Shown: positions 1-7,921 of the stretch, piece after piece
Layout of the letters: each line of letters opens with the position of its first letter
Numbering within the stretch: position 1 is the first letter of the stretch
Assembly: GCA_030445775.1 (NCBI GenBank)
Contig: JASUTC010000014.1
Span: 1-40,964, forward strand
DNA: 40,964 nucleotides
Direction: 5' to 3'
Origin: Thermotogaceae bacterium
Lineage (GTDB): Bacteria; Thermotogota; Thermotogae; MWEM01
Notes under the pieces: generated by a model
What the model saw: the letters and a program-made list of their open reading frames with translations, nothing else
What the model was told of the DNA's origin: nothing
The model's database searches: none
Made by a program: the position numbers and the translations under genes

Positions 1-47
1 ACAGGACCGGCAACACGAAGTTGTTATCCGGGAGGGTGAGAACATGA
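1..47 (+). CDS. C-terminal tail of an upstream gene, possibly GlpA-type glycerol-3-phosphate dehydrogenase (partial)
   Basis: One forward frame is open from the window edge to a TGA that overlaps the next ATG as ATGA (stop at 45-47). Its last residues read RTGNTKLLSGRVRT. This short basic tail is the kind seen after the C-terminal [2Fe-2S]/BFD-like domain of FAD-dependent GlpA proteins, which in Thermotogota and Firmicutes precede the two genes that follow here. The stop overlap supports translational coupling. A second frame ends at 37-39, so the choice of frame is inference from context. Only 14 codons are visible. Confidence 0.35.
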   Translation, partial: RTGNTKLLSGRVRT

Positions 48-1297
48 GAGAGATAAAACTGGATGCACTGGTTATTGGTGGTGGTGCAGCAGGTATGGCT
101 GCAGCTGTAGAGTTGACACGACAGGGATGCGAAACCATTTTAATCGAACGGGAAGAAAGAACCGGCGGTGTTTTGAACCAATGTATTCACAACGGTTTTG
201 GGCTTCACGTTTTTCAAGAGGAATTAACCGGTCCCGAATACGCCGATCGGTATAAGCATCAACTTTCACAAAATGACATCACCGTTCATTCCGATAAATT
301 TGTTCTGAAAGTTGACCCGGATAAAAAAGAAGTGATTACCGTAGGTGTTGAGGGAGTAACCTGTTATAAGCCAAAAGCATTGGTTATGACAACCGGTGCC
401 AGGGAAAGACCCTTCAGTAACCTGAGAATACCGGGAACCAGACCGGCCGGCATCTATACTGCCGGAGTGGCTCAGAAATTCGTCAATCTTCAAAATTATC
501 TGCCCGGAAAAGATGCCTATGTCTTAGGTTCAGGCGACATAGGTTTGATCATGGCCAGGCGACTGACCCTTGAAGGGATGAATGTCATTGGTGTAGCTGA
601 ATTAATGCCTTATTCGGGAGGACTTGCAAGAAACATCGCCCAATGTCTGGACGATTTTGATATTCCTCTGGAACTTTCAACTAGTGTGGTGGAAGTCCAC
701 GGTAAAGAACGGCTTGAGTCTATTACACTGATGAATTTTACCCCGGATACTATGCAGCCTATAGCCGAAACAGAACGTGAAGTCAAATGCGATACGCTCA
801 TATTGTCTGTCGGATTGTTGCCCCAAAACGAACTCATTGAAGATTATGTGAAAGATGATCCGGTGAATAAAGGCGTAATGGTGGATTCTCATCAACGGAC
901 CACACATCCGTGGATATTTGCAGCCGGAAACAACGTAGCGGTTTACGATTTGGTGGACTTTGTAACACTGGAAGGCATTGAAGCGGGAAAGGCAGCAGCC
1001 CAGATGATAAAAGAAGGGTTTAAAGAATGCAAACAGATACCGGTTAAAAGAGGAAAGAACGTTGGAGCCTTAACGCCATTGTTTTGTTGTTTGGATGACA
1101 ATCCCTTTAAATTTTATATCCGACCCACCAAGAATATGGACAAAGGTCGAGTGAAAATTGGTCCGGATATCATCCAAAAGATCGAATTGGGGTTAAAACC
1201 CAGCGAGATGGTTGATATTCAGATCAAAAGCGAGCACAAGGAAAAGATCAAAGCAATGGGACTTGAAGAGATACTTGTTGAGATTGAGGAGGTATAG
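44..1297 (+). CDS. FAD/NAD(P)-dependent oxidoreductase of the glycerol-3-phosphate oxidation operon
   Basis: A 417-residue two-dinucleotide-fold flavoprotein. The FAD motif GGGAAG is at residues 12-17, followed by an acidic strand end (LIEREE). A second Rossmann motif, GSGDIG, is at residues 162-167 and should bind NAD(P)H. A late FAD-contact stretch reads IFAAGNNVAVYD near residues 288-299. A Cys in GGVLNQC near residue 47 and a Cys pair near 347-348 could be redox-active, but no CxxC of the thioredoxin reductase type is present. In Thermotogota and Clostridia this family lies between a GlpA-like FAD dehydrogenase and a DUF1667 protein and is thought to pass electrons from glycerol 3-phosphate. 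The start is ATG 44, behind GGAGGGTGA. The gene ends one base into a possible GTG of the next gene. The family call is solid; the physiological substrate is inferred from neighbours. Confidence 0.85.
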   Translation: MREIKLDALVIGGGAAGMAAAVELTRQGCETILIEREERTGGVLNQCIHNGFGLHVFQEELTGPEYADRYKHQLSQNDITVHSDKFVLKVDPDKKEVITVGVEGVTCYKPKALVMTTGARERPFSNLRIPGTRPAGIYTAGVAQKFVNLQNYLPGKDAYVLGSGDIGLIMARRLTLEGMNVIGVAELMPYSGGLARNIAQCLDDFDIPLELSTSVVEVHGKERLESITLMNFTPDTMQPIAETEREVKCDTLILSVGLLPQNELIEDYVKDDPVNKGVMVDSHQRTTHPWIFAAGNNVAVYDLVDFVTLEGIEAGKAAAQMIKEGFKECKQIPVKRGKNVGALTPLFCCLDDNPFKFYIRPTKNMDKGRVKIGPDIIQKIELGLKPSEMVDIQIKSEHKEKIKAMGLEEILVEIEEV

Positions 1298-1299
1298 TG

Positions 1300-1662
1300 A
1301 TGGAAAAGCGAAAGATAACCTGTATTTCCTGTCCGTTGGGCTGTGAGATAGAAGCCGAAATAAACGGCGATGATATTACAATTAAGGGAAACAGATGTTC
1401 CAGGGGAAAAGAATACGCCCTTAACGAGATCAAAGATCCTAGGCGGGTTGTGACATCAAATGTGAAAGTAACAGGCGGTCAGTTCCCTTTGGCCAGTGTG
1501 AAAACCACGGGTGCCATTCCAAAGGGCAAAATATTCTCACTCATCGAAAAACTCCGTGAAGTGGAACTGGAAGCCCCTGTGAATATTGGCCAAGTCGTTT
1601 ATAAAAATCTTTTTGATAGCGGGTTTGATGTAGTTGTGACGAGACCGGTGGAAAGAAGGTAA
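1300..1662 (+). CDS. DUF1667 cysteine-motif protein, partner of the glycerol-3-phosphate oxidase
   Basis: A 120-residue cytoplasmic protein with an N-terminal cysteine cluster, C8-x2-C11-x3-C15 and C33, that could hold a metal or an Fe-S centre. This is the signature of the DUF1667 family, whose members nearly always follow the GlpA and FAD/NAD oxidoreductase genes. The family is presumed to be the small redox subunit of that complex. ATG 1300 is preferred over the overlapping GTG at 1297, because GAGGAGGT (1286-1293) sits 6 bases before the ATG and only 3 before the GTG. It is the last gene of the operon; no clear intrinsic terminator follows. The family call is firm; the role is inferred from context. 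Confidence 0.82.
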   Translation: MEKRKITCISCPLGCEIEAEINGDDITIKGNRCSRGKEYALNEIKDPRRVVTSNVKVTGGQFPLASVKTTGAIPKGKIFSLIEKLREVELEAPVNIGQVVYKNLFDSGFDVVVTRPVERR

Positions 1663-1836
1663 ACGAAGAAAATGAATGAATGATTGATAAAATAAAAAAA
1701 ACTCTGTATGACACGAGCGTTTCTGATCCGCAGAATGCATCAGTCCTTGTGTTTTAACTTTTGTGGATTCGGTTGCCAAATGGATTTATTAGTCGTTTTA
1801 TGCTAAGATAGTCAAAACAGACCTTGGAGGTATTGG

Positions 1837-2670
1837 ATGAAGGCTATCGCTTATTTGTTGTTGGTGACTTTGATTTGGGGAACGACCTTTCCGTTGCAAA
1901 AGTTTTTTTTGGTGGATATTTCCCCCTTTGTTTTTAATGCGATAAGATTCTGGTTGGCGGCCCTTTTTTCTTTGTTTTTTACCAAAAAGCATGTCTTTAA
2001 AGAAGCATTTCTTCTGGGGTTGGTGTTTGGCGCGGCCTATCTCACTCAGACTTGGGGGATCACGCTGACCACTGCTTCCAAGAGCGGTTTTTTAACATCT
2101 CTGTACATCGTCATTGTTCCTCTCTTTGCCTTTTTGATGGAGGGCGAAAAGGTGAACGGGTACCAAAAGATAGGATTTCCCTTTGCCGTTATCGGGTCTT
2201 ATCTTATGGCCGGTGGCATCAGCGGGTTAAACGCCGGTGACTTGCTAAATATTGCCTGTGGCGTTTTCTTTGCCTTACATGTGGTCATGATTACAAAGGC
2301 ATCCAGAAAGATCGACGAGATGAGTTTACTAACTTGGCAGTTTGCCACGGCGGCAATGATCAACACAATTGCCGGGATTGGCGGCAACTGGATACTGCCC
2401 CCATCAGTTTTCTCAGTTGCCATTTACCTCGCTCTCTTCCCTACATTGCTTGCTGTGATTATCCAATTAAAGTACCAAAGAAAAGTGGGAAACAACATCA
2501 CGGCGTTGATTTTTGTGGGAGAACCGATTTTTTCCGCTCTTTTTGCCGTCTTATTTATAGGAGAAAAAATGACTTTGATGCAAACGATCGGTGCAAGTAT
2601 GTTGATTGCAGCCATATTGTTTGCCAGTATTGAGAAAAGAAGACGGGTAATCAAAACAATAGGCAGTTAA
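1837..2670 (+). CDS. EamA/DMT-superfamily transporter
   Basis: A 277-residue integral membrane protein made of about ten hydrophobic helices in two similar halves, the drug/metabolite transporter architecture. The first helix carries LIWGTTFPLQK, typical of EamA repeats, and the C-terminal half contains FVGEPIFSALFAVLFIGE, the conserved Glu-Pro end of the second repeat. Such proteins export metabolites or amino acids; the substrate cannot be told from sequence. The start ATG has TTGGAGGT 7 bases upstream. A possible extended -10 (TGCTAAGAT, 1801-1809) lies just before it without a convincing -35. It is a single-gene unit between the glycerol-3-phosphate operon and the cold-shock genes. Confidence 0.85.
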   Translation: MKAIAYLLLVTLIWGTTFPLQKFFLVDISPFVFNAIRFWLAALFSLFFTKKHVFKEAFLLGLVFGAAYLTQTWGITLTTASKSGFLTSLYIVIVPLFAFLMEGEKVNGYQKIGFPFAVIGSYLMAGGISGLNAGDLLNIACGVFFALHVVMITKASRKIDEMSLLTWQFATAAMINTIAGIGGNWILPPSVFSVAIYLALFPTLLAVIIQLKYQRKVGNNITALIFVGEPIFSALFAVLFIGEKMTLMQTIGASMLIAAILFASIEKRRRVIKTIGS

Positions 2671-2699
2671 AACTTTCTTAGAACAATATTTTCAGGTAC

Positions 2700-2728
2700 T
2701 TGACAGAACCGATTATTTATAGTATATT
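2700..2728 (+). promoter_or_regulatory. Sigma-70-type promoter of the tandem cold-shock genes
   Basis: A perfect -35 TTGACA (2700-2705) is followed after 17 bases by TATATT (2723-2728). Transcription would start near 2735, giving a leader of about 40 bases. Confidence 0.82.
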
Positions 2729-2738
2729 ATACCATCAA

Positions 2739-2753
2739 GCGCATCTGATGCGC
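2739..2753 (+). promoter_or_regulatory. Hairpin at the 5' end of the cold-shock leader
   Basis: GCGCAT, a CTG loop and ATGCGC form a perfect 6-bp stem at the very start of the predicted csp mRNA, about 10 bases before the SD. It could stabilise the transcript or act as a temperature-responsive structure; the function is inference. Confidence 0.5.
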
Positions 2754-2776
2754 AGAATTTTAGGAGGAACAAGTTA

Positions 2777-2977
2777 ATGGCAAAAGGAACAGTAAAGTGG
2801 TTCAACACACAGAAAGGCTACGGATTTATCACAAAGGATGACGGAGACGATGTATTCGTACATTATTCCGCAATTCAGTCAGACGGATTCAGGAATCTCG
2901 AAGAAGGACAAGCAGTTGAATTTGAGATTTCCGATGGCAACAAGGGTCCGCAGGCTTCAAACGTAACGCTGGTTTAA
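2777..2977 (+). CDS. csp: Cold-shock protein (CspA family), first tandem copy
   Basis: A 66-residue single-domain OB-fold protein that binds single-stranded RNA and DNA and acts as an RNA chaperone. RNP1 reads KGYGFIT and RNP2 reads DVFVHYSAI; the N-terminus GTVKWFN is diagnostic. The length is standard. The ATG follows TTAGGAGGAAC, a strong SD. This copy ends in SNVTLV without the acidic tail of its neighbour. It is transcribed from the promoter at 2700-2728 and sits 40 bases before a second copy, with no terminator between them. Confidence 0.96.
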   Translation: MAKGTVKWFNTQKGYGFITKDDGDDVFVHYSAIQSDGFRNLEEGQAVEFEISDGNKGPQASNVTLV

Positions 2978-3017
2978 TCGAGACAGACGGTAAAAGGATT
3001 TTAGGAGGAACAGATTA

Positions 3018-3221
3018 ATGGTAAAAGGTACAGTTAAGTGGTTTAACACCCAAAAAGGTTATGGTTTTATTACTAAAGAAGACGGAGAGGATGTATTCGT
3101 GCATTACTCAGCAATCAAATCTGAAGGATTTAAGAACCTCGAGGAAGGACAGAAAGTCGAATTTGAAGTTCAGGAAGGTAGTAAGGGTCCTCAGGCTGCA
3201 GAGGTTTCAGTAGTAGAATAA
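3018..3221 (+). CDS. csp: Cold-shock protein (CspA family), second tandem copy
   Basis: A 67-residue paralogue of the preceding protein, with the same KGYGFIT and DVFVHYSAI motifs but a more charged C-terminal half ([16 protein letters not shown]). Its leader repeats that of the first copy almost exactly (ATTTTAGGAGGAAC), so the duplication included the ribosome binding site. A strong intrinsic terminator follows at 3254-3281, which marks a two-gene transcript. Confidence 0.96.
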   Translation: MVKGTVKWFNTQKGYGFITKEDGEDVFVHYSAIKSEGFKNLEEGQKVEFEVQEGSKGPQAAEVSVVE

Positions 3222-3253
3222 AATCTTAGACAGTTAGAATATATTTTTTAGCA

Positions 3254-3281
3254 AAAAGGCGGGATGAAAAGCCCGTCTTTT
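3254..3281 (+). terminator. Intrinsic terminator after the csp pair
   Basis: AAAAGGCGGG and CCCGTCTTTT form a 10-bp stem with one G-T wobble and an 8-base loop, followed by more T residues. Confidence 0.85.
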
Positions 3282-3365
3282 TTGTTGCTCGGATAAATTC
3301 TTTCATCTTTTGTTCAGGCCTTAAACAGAACTTTGACATGTTAAATGAGAAACTCAAGTTCGCTG

Positions 3366-3374
3366 TGTTATAAT
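3366..3374 (+). promoter_or_regulatory. Extended -10 promoter element of the 3419-6399 operon
   Basis: TGTTATAAT matches the extended -10 consensus TGnTATAAT exactly. No -35 lies at the right distance; a TTGACA at 3333-3338 is 30 bases away. Transcription would begin near 3381, which argues against the GTG at 3380 as the translation start. Confidence 0.6.
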
Positions 3375-3418
3375 CACGCGTGAACAAACAGATATTAAAG
3401 AAAAAAGGGAGTTTTACT

Positions 3419-4090
3419 TTGGAATTGGATGAAAGAAGGCTTGAGGTCATCAATCGAGTTGTTGAAGAAAAGGGAGAAGCGGCAATCCCGGATCTGTTGT
3501 CCCTCATGGAAAAAAACGAAGATGATCCTGAACTGATTGAAATGACAATAGAAGTTTTAAGACGGATGGATGAAAAGATTATCGATTCTTTACGGGAATA
3601 TCTTAGAGACAAACAAAAGCGTTTGAATGCCAACCCGAGAGAATATAAAGAAGAAGCCTACCGGACTACGTTGTTAGTGGTGATTGATTTGGTGGGTGAG
3701 TTGGGATACCAAGAGGATATCCCCTTAATTGAATCTTTCTTGGGGGTGTTTGACCAGGAAAAAGCCCATTTGATCATATACGAGGCCATTGCCAAATTGG
3801 GCGGTGGTTCAAAATATCTGGATTTACTGGAACTGCTTGCCTTTGAGGATGATTTCACGGAAGAAATGATCGAACAAGTCATCATGACACTATCGTATAT
3901 TGACGAACCCCGTGCCTTGTTTGACCTGTTGAAAATCACAAAATTCGAATGGCTGGATGTCAATCAAAAAATAATGGTTGAAAACGGATTGAAACGATTG
4001 CTTGGGTTTCATAAAGAATTTTATGAACTGTTGGAAAAAGACCCCTACGGGAAGAAGGTCTTAAAAAGGCTGCTTGAGGTGAACGAATGA
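3419..4090 (+). CDS. HEAT-repeat-like hypothetical protein
   Basis: I do not recognise a named family. The protein is all helical, acidic and without signal peptide or membrane segments. It contains repeated pairs such as AAIPDLLSLMEKN, DIPLIESFLGVFD and KYLDLLELLAFED that resemble HEAT/ARM-type helical repeats, suggesting a protein-binding scaffold. The reading frame opens at GTG 3380, but the predicted transcription start falls on that codon and it has no SD. TTG 3419 lies 7 bases after AAAGGGAG and is the better start (223 aa); the GTG would give 236 aa. The stop overlaps the next ATG (4087-4090), so it is coupled to the RNA methyltransferase. A role in RNA processing is only a guess from that neighbour. 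Confidence 0.72.
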   Translation: MELDERRLEVINRVVEEKGEAAIPDLLSLMEKNEDDPELIEMTIEVLRRMDEKIIDSLREYLRDKQKRLNANPREYKEEAYRTTLLVVIDLVGELGYQEDIPLIESFLGVFDQEKAHLIIYEAIAKLGGGSKYLDLLELLAFEDDFTEEMIEQVIMTLSYIDEPRALFDLLKITKFEWLDVNQKIMVENGLKRLLGFHKEFYELLEKDPYGKKVLKRLLEVNE

Positions 4091-5250
4091 AGTTTATGGC
4101 CAGTTGCACTGCCGGGATGGAAAGCCCCTTGGCCTATGAGATAAAAGATTTGGGATTGGATGTCATCGACGCCAGTGACGGGAAGGTTCTCTTTGAAGGA
4201 TCGGAGGATGTGCTGGTTCGTGCCAGCCTTTGGTTGAGGACGGCTGAACGCCTTTTTATCATTTTAGATGAATTTCAGGCTACCACATCTGACGAATTGT
4301 TTGAAAGACTATACGCCTACGATTGGCAAACGCTCATGCCAAGGAACGCCAATGTGACATTGGCCAGGGTGAAGATAAAAAAATCGATGTTGAAAAGTCC
4401 CAGAGTAACTCAGTCGGTGGCACAAAAGGCCGTTTTCAAAAAGTTGTGTGAATCCTATTCTCTCAACCGGCTTCCCCTGTCAGGAGCTTTGTATCCCTTA
4501 CATTTGTATATTCGAAAAAACAACGTAACAGTCGCGTTGGAGACCTCCGGAGAAGGGCTGCACAAGAGGGGGTACCGAATCCTTTCGGGCAAAGCCCCTC
4601 TTAGGGAAACCATTGCAGCAGGAATACTCATGCTGGCCCGCTGGAATGAAAAGATTGATCTCATTGACCCTTTTTGCGGATCAGGTACTATTCCCATCGA
4701 AGCGGCTATGATTGCTCGCAATCAGGCACCCAATATGCATCGATCCTTTCTGTTTGAAGAATGGGATTTGCTTTCCAAAGATACCATTTTAGATGAAAGG
4801 CGTAAGGCAAGAAAGGCTGTAAAAGTAAGTCAGGCAAAGATCATTGGCTACGATTCGGATTGGAAGATGATCGAATACGCAACGGAAAATGCCAAAAAGG
4901 CTGGCGTTCTCAACGATTGTACCTTCGAAAAAATGCCCATGGAACAGGTCAAGGCAGAAGAAAAATACGGTTATGTGCTGACGAATCCACCTTACGGGGA
5001 GCGTCTTAAGGACTCTGAAGCGGCTTTTAACCTTTATCAGCAAATGAAGCATTTGAAAAAAGATCTTCCGGATTGGTCGTATTTCATATTCACCTCTCAC
5101 GAAGGTGTTGAAAAGGCCTTTGATATGAAAGCTTCAAAAAAGAAGTGGATTACCAACAGTGGGTTGAAAACCTGGCTGTATTTTTTCTGGGGTCCCAAAC
5201 CGCCTAAAGGAGCTGATGTTGATGCTGATACTTCTGGCAACCATGAATGA
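4087..5250 (+). CDS. RlmL/YpsC-type class I SAM-dependent RNA methyltransferase
   Basis: A 387-residue protein with an N-terminal ferredoxin-like/THUMP region (about residues 1-160) and a C-terminal Rossmann methyltransferase. The SAM motif DPFCGSGTIPIEA begins at residue 194, and the catalytic motif NPPYGERL begins at residue 300, the signature of N2-guanine methyltransferases such as RlmL (23S rRNA) and YpsC. LETSGEGLHKRGYR near residue 150 is also typical. The ATG overlaps the upstream stop as ATGA. Its 3' end overlaps the start of the RdgB gene. The family call is strong; the exact rRNA target is inference. Confidence 0.9.
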   Translation: MKFMASCTAGMESPLAYEIKDLGLDVIDASDGKVLFEGSEDVLVRASLWLRTAERLFIILDEFQATTSDELFERLYAYDWQTLMPRNANVTLARVKIKKSMLKSPRVTQSVAQKAVFKKLCESYSLNRLPLSGALYPLHLYIRKNNVTVALETSGEGLHKRGYRILSGKAPLRETIAAGILMLARWNEKIDLIDPFCGSGTIPIEAAMIARNQAPNMHRSFLFEEWDLLSKDTILDERRKARKAVKVSQAKIIGYDSDWKMIEYATENAKKAGVLNDCTFEKMPMEQVKAEEKYGYVLTNPPYGERLKDSEAAFNLYQQMKHLKKDLPDWSYFIFTSHEGVEKAFDMKASKKKWITNSGLKTWLYFFWGPKPPKGADVDADTSGNHE

Positions 5251-5818
5251 AAATAAAGTTGATGAGATAAAGAAAATCGTGCCTGAAATTCCCTTTAAAA
5301 AAATCAGCGATTTTTCCGATGAATGGGATGTGGAAGAAGACGGGGTTTCCTTTGAGGAAAACGCCACCAAAAAGGCGGTTGTTTCCGGCAATTACTTTGG
5401 TTTTTATACCGTAGCGGATGATTCCGGGCTTGAAATAAAGGCATTGGACGGGTTTCCGGGAGTCAGATCATCGCGTTTTATGGCTGAAGGCAATTTCGTT
5501 GATAAGATGACGGCATTGCTTATGAAGATGAAAGGTTATGAGACGGATGAGGAAAGATACGCTCAATTCAGAACGGTAGTCTGTTTTTACGATCCATTGG
5601 AAAACAAACGGATCCTGGTTGAAGGCATCGTGAAAGGAACATTGTCCAAAGAAATAAGAGGGGAAGGCGGGTTTGGATACGATCCCATCTTTATTCCGGA
5701 AGGTTTTGAAAAGACTTTCGGAGAACTTCCCGAAACGGTAAAAAACACCTTTAGCCATCGTGCCAGGGCCTTTGCAGAGCTAAAAGAACGCTTAAAGAAA
5801 GAAGGATACCTCAAATGA
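5222..5818 (+). CDS. rdgB: RdgB/HAM1-type XTP/dITP diphosphatase
   Basis: A house-cleaning pyrophosphatase that hydrolyses XTP, dITP and ITP to monophosphates, keeping deaminated purines out of nucleic acids. The conserved blocks are LILLATMNENKVDEI at the N-terminus, TVADDSGLEIKALDGFPGVRS in the middle, GGFGYDPIF, and SHRARAF near the C-terminus. The length (198 aa) is normal. Start choice: ATG 5216 is 3 bases from AAAGGAG, whereas ATG 5222 is 9 bases away and gives the usual short N-terminus (MLILLAT), so 5222 is preferred. The gene overlaps the methyltransferase end by 29 bases and the next gene by 4, within one operon. Confidence 0.93.
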   Translation: MLILLATMNENKVDEIKKIVPEIPFKKISDFSDEWDVEEDGVSFEENATKKAVVSGNYFGFYTVADDSGLEIKALDGFPGVRSSRFMAEGNFVDKMTALLMKMKGYETDEERYAQFRTVVCFYDPLENKRILVEGIVKGTLSKEIRGEGGFGYDPIFIPEGFEKTFGELPETVKNTFSHRARAFAELKERLKKEGYLK

Positions 5819-6399
5819 TCCCATGTGAAGCGTATTTGTTCAGACATGCTCAAACTCAGTGGAATCTGGAAAAGCGATTTCAGGGACAACAGGACAGCCC
5901 CTTGTCGGAGTTGGGGAAATTGCAGTCCAAAAAGATGTCGGAAATTCTAAAAGTTATCAATCCGGAGATCGTAGTCACCTCAACCCTTGATCGAACAAAG
6001 GAAACCGCTCGGATAGCCCTTGAGGCATGGGGACAGGAGAGAGAGATTCTTGAGATGGAAGAGCTGAAAGAATCGGCCTTCGGCCCCTGGGAAGGCATGA
6101 TGATTGACGATGTGAAACGGGACTTTCCGGAAGAGTTTAACAGTCATCGAACAACTCCCCATTTGTTTGAAATGGAGGGGGTTGAAAGATATGAAGACAT
6201 CCAAAAAAGGGGGTTGGAAGGTCTAAAGAAAATAGCACAAAGCTATCCCGGCAAACGCGTTGTTGTGGTCACCCATGGATTACTGCTGTTGTGCGTTTTA
6301 GCGGGAATCAGAAATATCCCCCTTAGTTTGGTCCGGGAAAAGATTACGATTCCCGATAATACCGAATATGTACGTGTGGATTGGTTGGTTGATGATTAG
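5815..6399 (+). CDS. Histidine phosphatase family protein (phosphoglycerate mutase-like)
   Basis: A 194-residue member of the branch-1 histidine phosphatase superfamily. The catalytic RHAQTQWN is at residues 10-17 and the second catalytic His lies in VVVVTHGLLLL near residue 155. The acid in ELKESAFGPWEG fits the usual proton donor region. Family members include cofactor-dependent phosphoglycerate mutases and cobalamin or sugar-phosphate phosphatases; the small size favours a broad phosphatase. The ATG overlaps the RdgB stop. Its own stop overlaps that of the convergent minus-strand gene by 4 bases (6396-6399), so transcripts collide tail to tail with no room for a terminator. Confidence 0.9.
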   Translation: MIPCEAYLFRHAQTQWNLEKRFQGQQDSPLSELGKLQSKKMSEILKVINPEIVVTSTLDRTKETARIALEAWGQEREILEMEELKESAFGPWEGMMIDDVKRDFPEEFNSHRTTPHLFEMEGVERYEDIQKRGLEGLKKIAQSYPGKRVVVVTHGLLLLCVLAGIRNIPLSLVREKITIPDNTEYVRVDWLVDD

Positions 6400-6764
6400 T
6401 TGAGTGTATCGCCTTGTAAGTCAATAACATCCCCTGTTTCCAATGTTATTTCGAACTTGTCGGAAGTGAGTTTTCCAGAGTAAAGTCTACTGAACAAATC
6501 CATGATTTCAATATCTCTATCTCCGTACATTAACTCCACAGGGATACGCTTTTCCGGCGAATACAGGTCAAAAACCACGTGACTCATCCCTTCAAAAGGA
6601 AAGAGAAAACCTTCGCTCAACTCTTCAAGACTAAAGACCTCTTCAAGAGTATCTTCGATTTCAGCGGCTTGATAGCCCAGCTGCTCCAGCTCTTCATAAA
6701 CCTTTTCATATATACTTTCTTTATCTTCTATTCCACCTATTAATGCCTTTAAAACCAATGCCAT
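6396..6764 (-). CDS. Hypothetical acidic protein
   Basis: Not recognised. A 122-residue acidic protein without signal peptide: a helical N-terminal half (ESIYEKVYEELEQLGYQAAEIEDTL would be two helices) and a likely beta C-terminal half ending KFEITLETGDVIDLQGD. The helical half is loosely reminiscent of Smg/DUF494 proteins, which is not enough for a call. ATG 6764 is chosen because TTGGAAG lies 5 bases upstream; an in-frame TTG at 6803 would add 13 residues, but the AAAGGT directly abutting it is too close. An extended -10 lies upstream at 6834-6842. It is transcribed divergently from nagB. Confidence 0.6.
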   Translation of the reverse strand: MALVLKALIGGIEDKESIYEKVYEELEQLGYQAAEIEDTLEEVFSLEELSEGFLFPFEGMSHVVFDLYSPEKRIPVELMYGDRDIEIMDLFSRLYSGKLTSDKFEITLETGDVIDLQGDTLN

Positions 6765-6833
6765 GGCGACTTCCAATATCTGTCCGGTAAACGTAACAAT
6801 CAAACCTTTCTTTAAAAATATTTGTTCATCTGT

Positions 6834-6842
6834 ATTATATCA
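6834..6842 (-). promoter_or_regulatory. Extended -10 promoter for the minus-strand gene ending at 6396
   Basis: On the minus strand this reads TGATATAAT, an exact TGnTATAAT. No good -35 is seen. Transcription would start near 6827, about 60 bases before the chosen ATG. Confidence 0.6.
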
Positions 6843-6997
6843 TGAACCCGTATAAGAACGATAACGGTTGACAATCTCTTTTATAAAGACGGGAAAATTG
6901 AAAGAACCATTTTTCCTTTGTCATTCAAATTTAATATATAAATGATAAAATATCACGTCATACGTCCATACTTTATAACAATTAAGAGGTGGTAGAT

Positions 6998-7762
6998 TTG
7001 ATTATCAAGCGATATGAGAATAACGAACAGATGAGCATAAAAGCTTCTGAAATTGTGAAGGAACAAATCCTTGAAAAACCAAATTCCGTACTGGGGCTAC
7101 CCACCGGATCATCGCCTCTTGGAATGTACAATCATTTGATTGCCATGTATAAAAGTGGAGAACTTGATTTTTCTTCCGTCAAGACTTTTAATTTGGATGA
7201 ATACTGCGGCTTACCCACTGACCATCCTCAAAGCTATCATGAATTTATGAATAAGAATTTCTTCCGGCATGTGAACTTAAAACCCGAAAATATCCATATG
7301 CCAAAGCCGGATAAAGGTGATCAAGAAAGTGGTTGTGAGGATTATGAAAAGAAGATTCGCCAAGCCGGCGGCATCGATTTACAGATTCTTGGCATTGGCA
7401 GAAATGGGCATATTGGGTTTAACGAGCCGGGGACCCCCTTTTCCAGTCGAACCCATGTGATTCGACTGCATCAGGATACTAGGCAGGCTAACGCCCGATT
7501 TTTCAATTCTATAGATGAAGTGCCCAAAGCTGCCGTAACCATGGGGATTAAGACCATAATGAGGGCTCGCAAAATATTGTTGTTGATTTCAGGTGAATCC
7601 AAACGGGAAGCTTTGTATCAACTCGTGTTTTCATCCGTTAACGAACAATTTCCAGCTTCTGTTCTCCAACTTCATCCGGATGTCATTGTTTTGGTTGAAA
7701 AAAGTGCTTGTACTCGCCTTGAAAAGGAATATCCATTCATCAACAATCAACTGAACATCTGA
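6998..7762 (+). CDS. nagB: Glucosamine-6-phosphate deaminase
   Basis: Converts glucosamine 6-phosphate to fructose 6-phosphate and ammonia, feeding amino sugars into glycolysis. Visible family motifs are LGLPTGSSPLGMY (phosphate-binding loop), FNLDEYCGL with the catalytic Asp, and GIGRNGHIGFNEPGTPF with the catalytic His and Glu. The length (254 aa) matches the short bacterial form lacking the allosteric extension of the E. coli enzyme. The start is taken as TTG 6998, 5 bases after AGAGGTGG (6986-6993); the GTG at 6989 lies inside that SD. It stands alone: no nagA or NagE-type transporter is adjacent, so amino sugars must enter by products encoded elsewhere. Confidence 0.94.
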   Translation: MIIKRYENNEQMSIKASEIVKEQILEKPNSVLGLPTGSSPLGMYNHLIAMYKSGELDFSSVKTFNLDEYCGLPTDHPQSYHEFMNKNFFRHVNLKPENIHMPKPDKGDQESGCEDYEKKIRQAGGIDLQILGIGRNGHIGFNEPGTPFSSRTHVIRLHQDTRQANARFFNSIDEVPKAAVTMGIKTIMRARKILLLISGESKREALYQLVFSSVNEQFPASVLQLHPDVIVLVEKSACTRLEKEYPFINNQLNI

Positions 7763-7780
7763 CTTTTGTTTGTTCTCAAC

Positions 7781-7809
7781 TTGATAATCCTCCTATTTTC
7801 TGCTATAAT
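7781..7809 (+). promoter_or_regulatory. Strong promoter of the amino-acid ABC importer
   Basis: TTGATA (7781-7786), a 17-base spacer and TATAAT (7804-7809), with the TGC that makes an extended -10 (7801-7809). Transcription would start near 7816, leaving a leader of about 105 bases before the binding-protein ATG. Confidence 0.85.
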
Positions 7810-7921
7810 AATGCTTGAAACTTGCCAATTAATTGAGTAATGGACTCGTTTATATCTTTAACATGCAAAAGCAATAGTTATACTTTTATTTAGATAATCA
7901 TCTTACAATGGAGGAGATTCT

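Noticed and set aside
1663-1836. Terminator or small RNA between the DUF1667 and EamA genes
   Set aside because: There are A-rich and ATGA-repeat stretches but no stable stem followed by a T run.
3333-3338. TTGACA as the -35 of the 3419-6399 operon
   Set aside because: It is 30 bases from the TATAAT at 3369, and no -10 lies 16-19 bases downstream of it.
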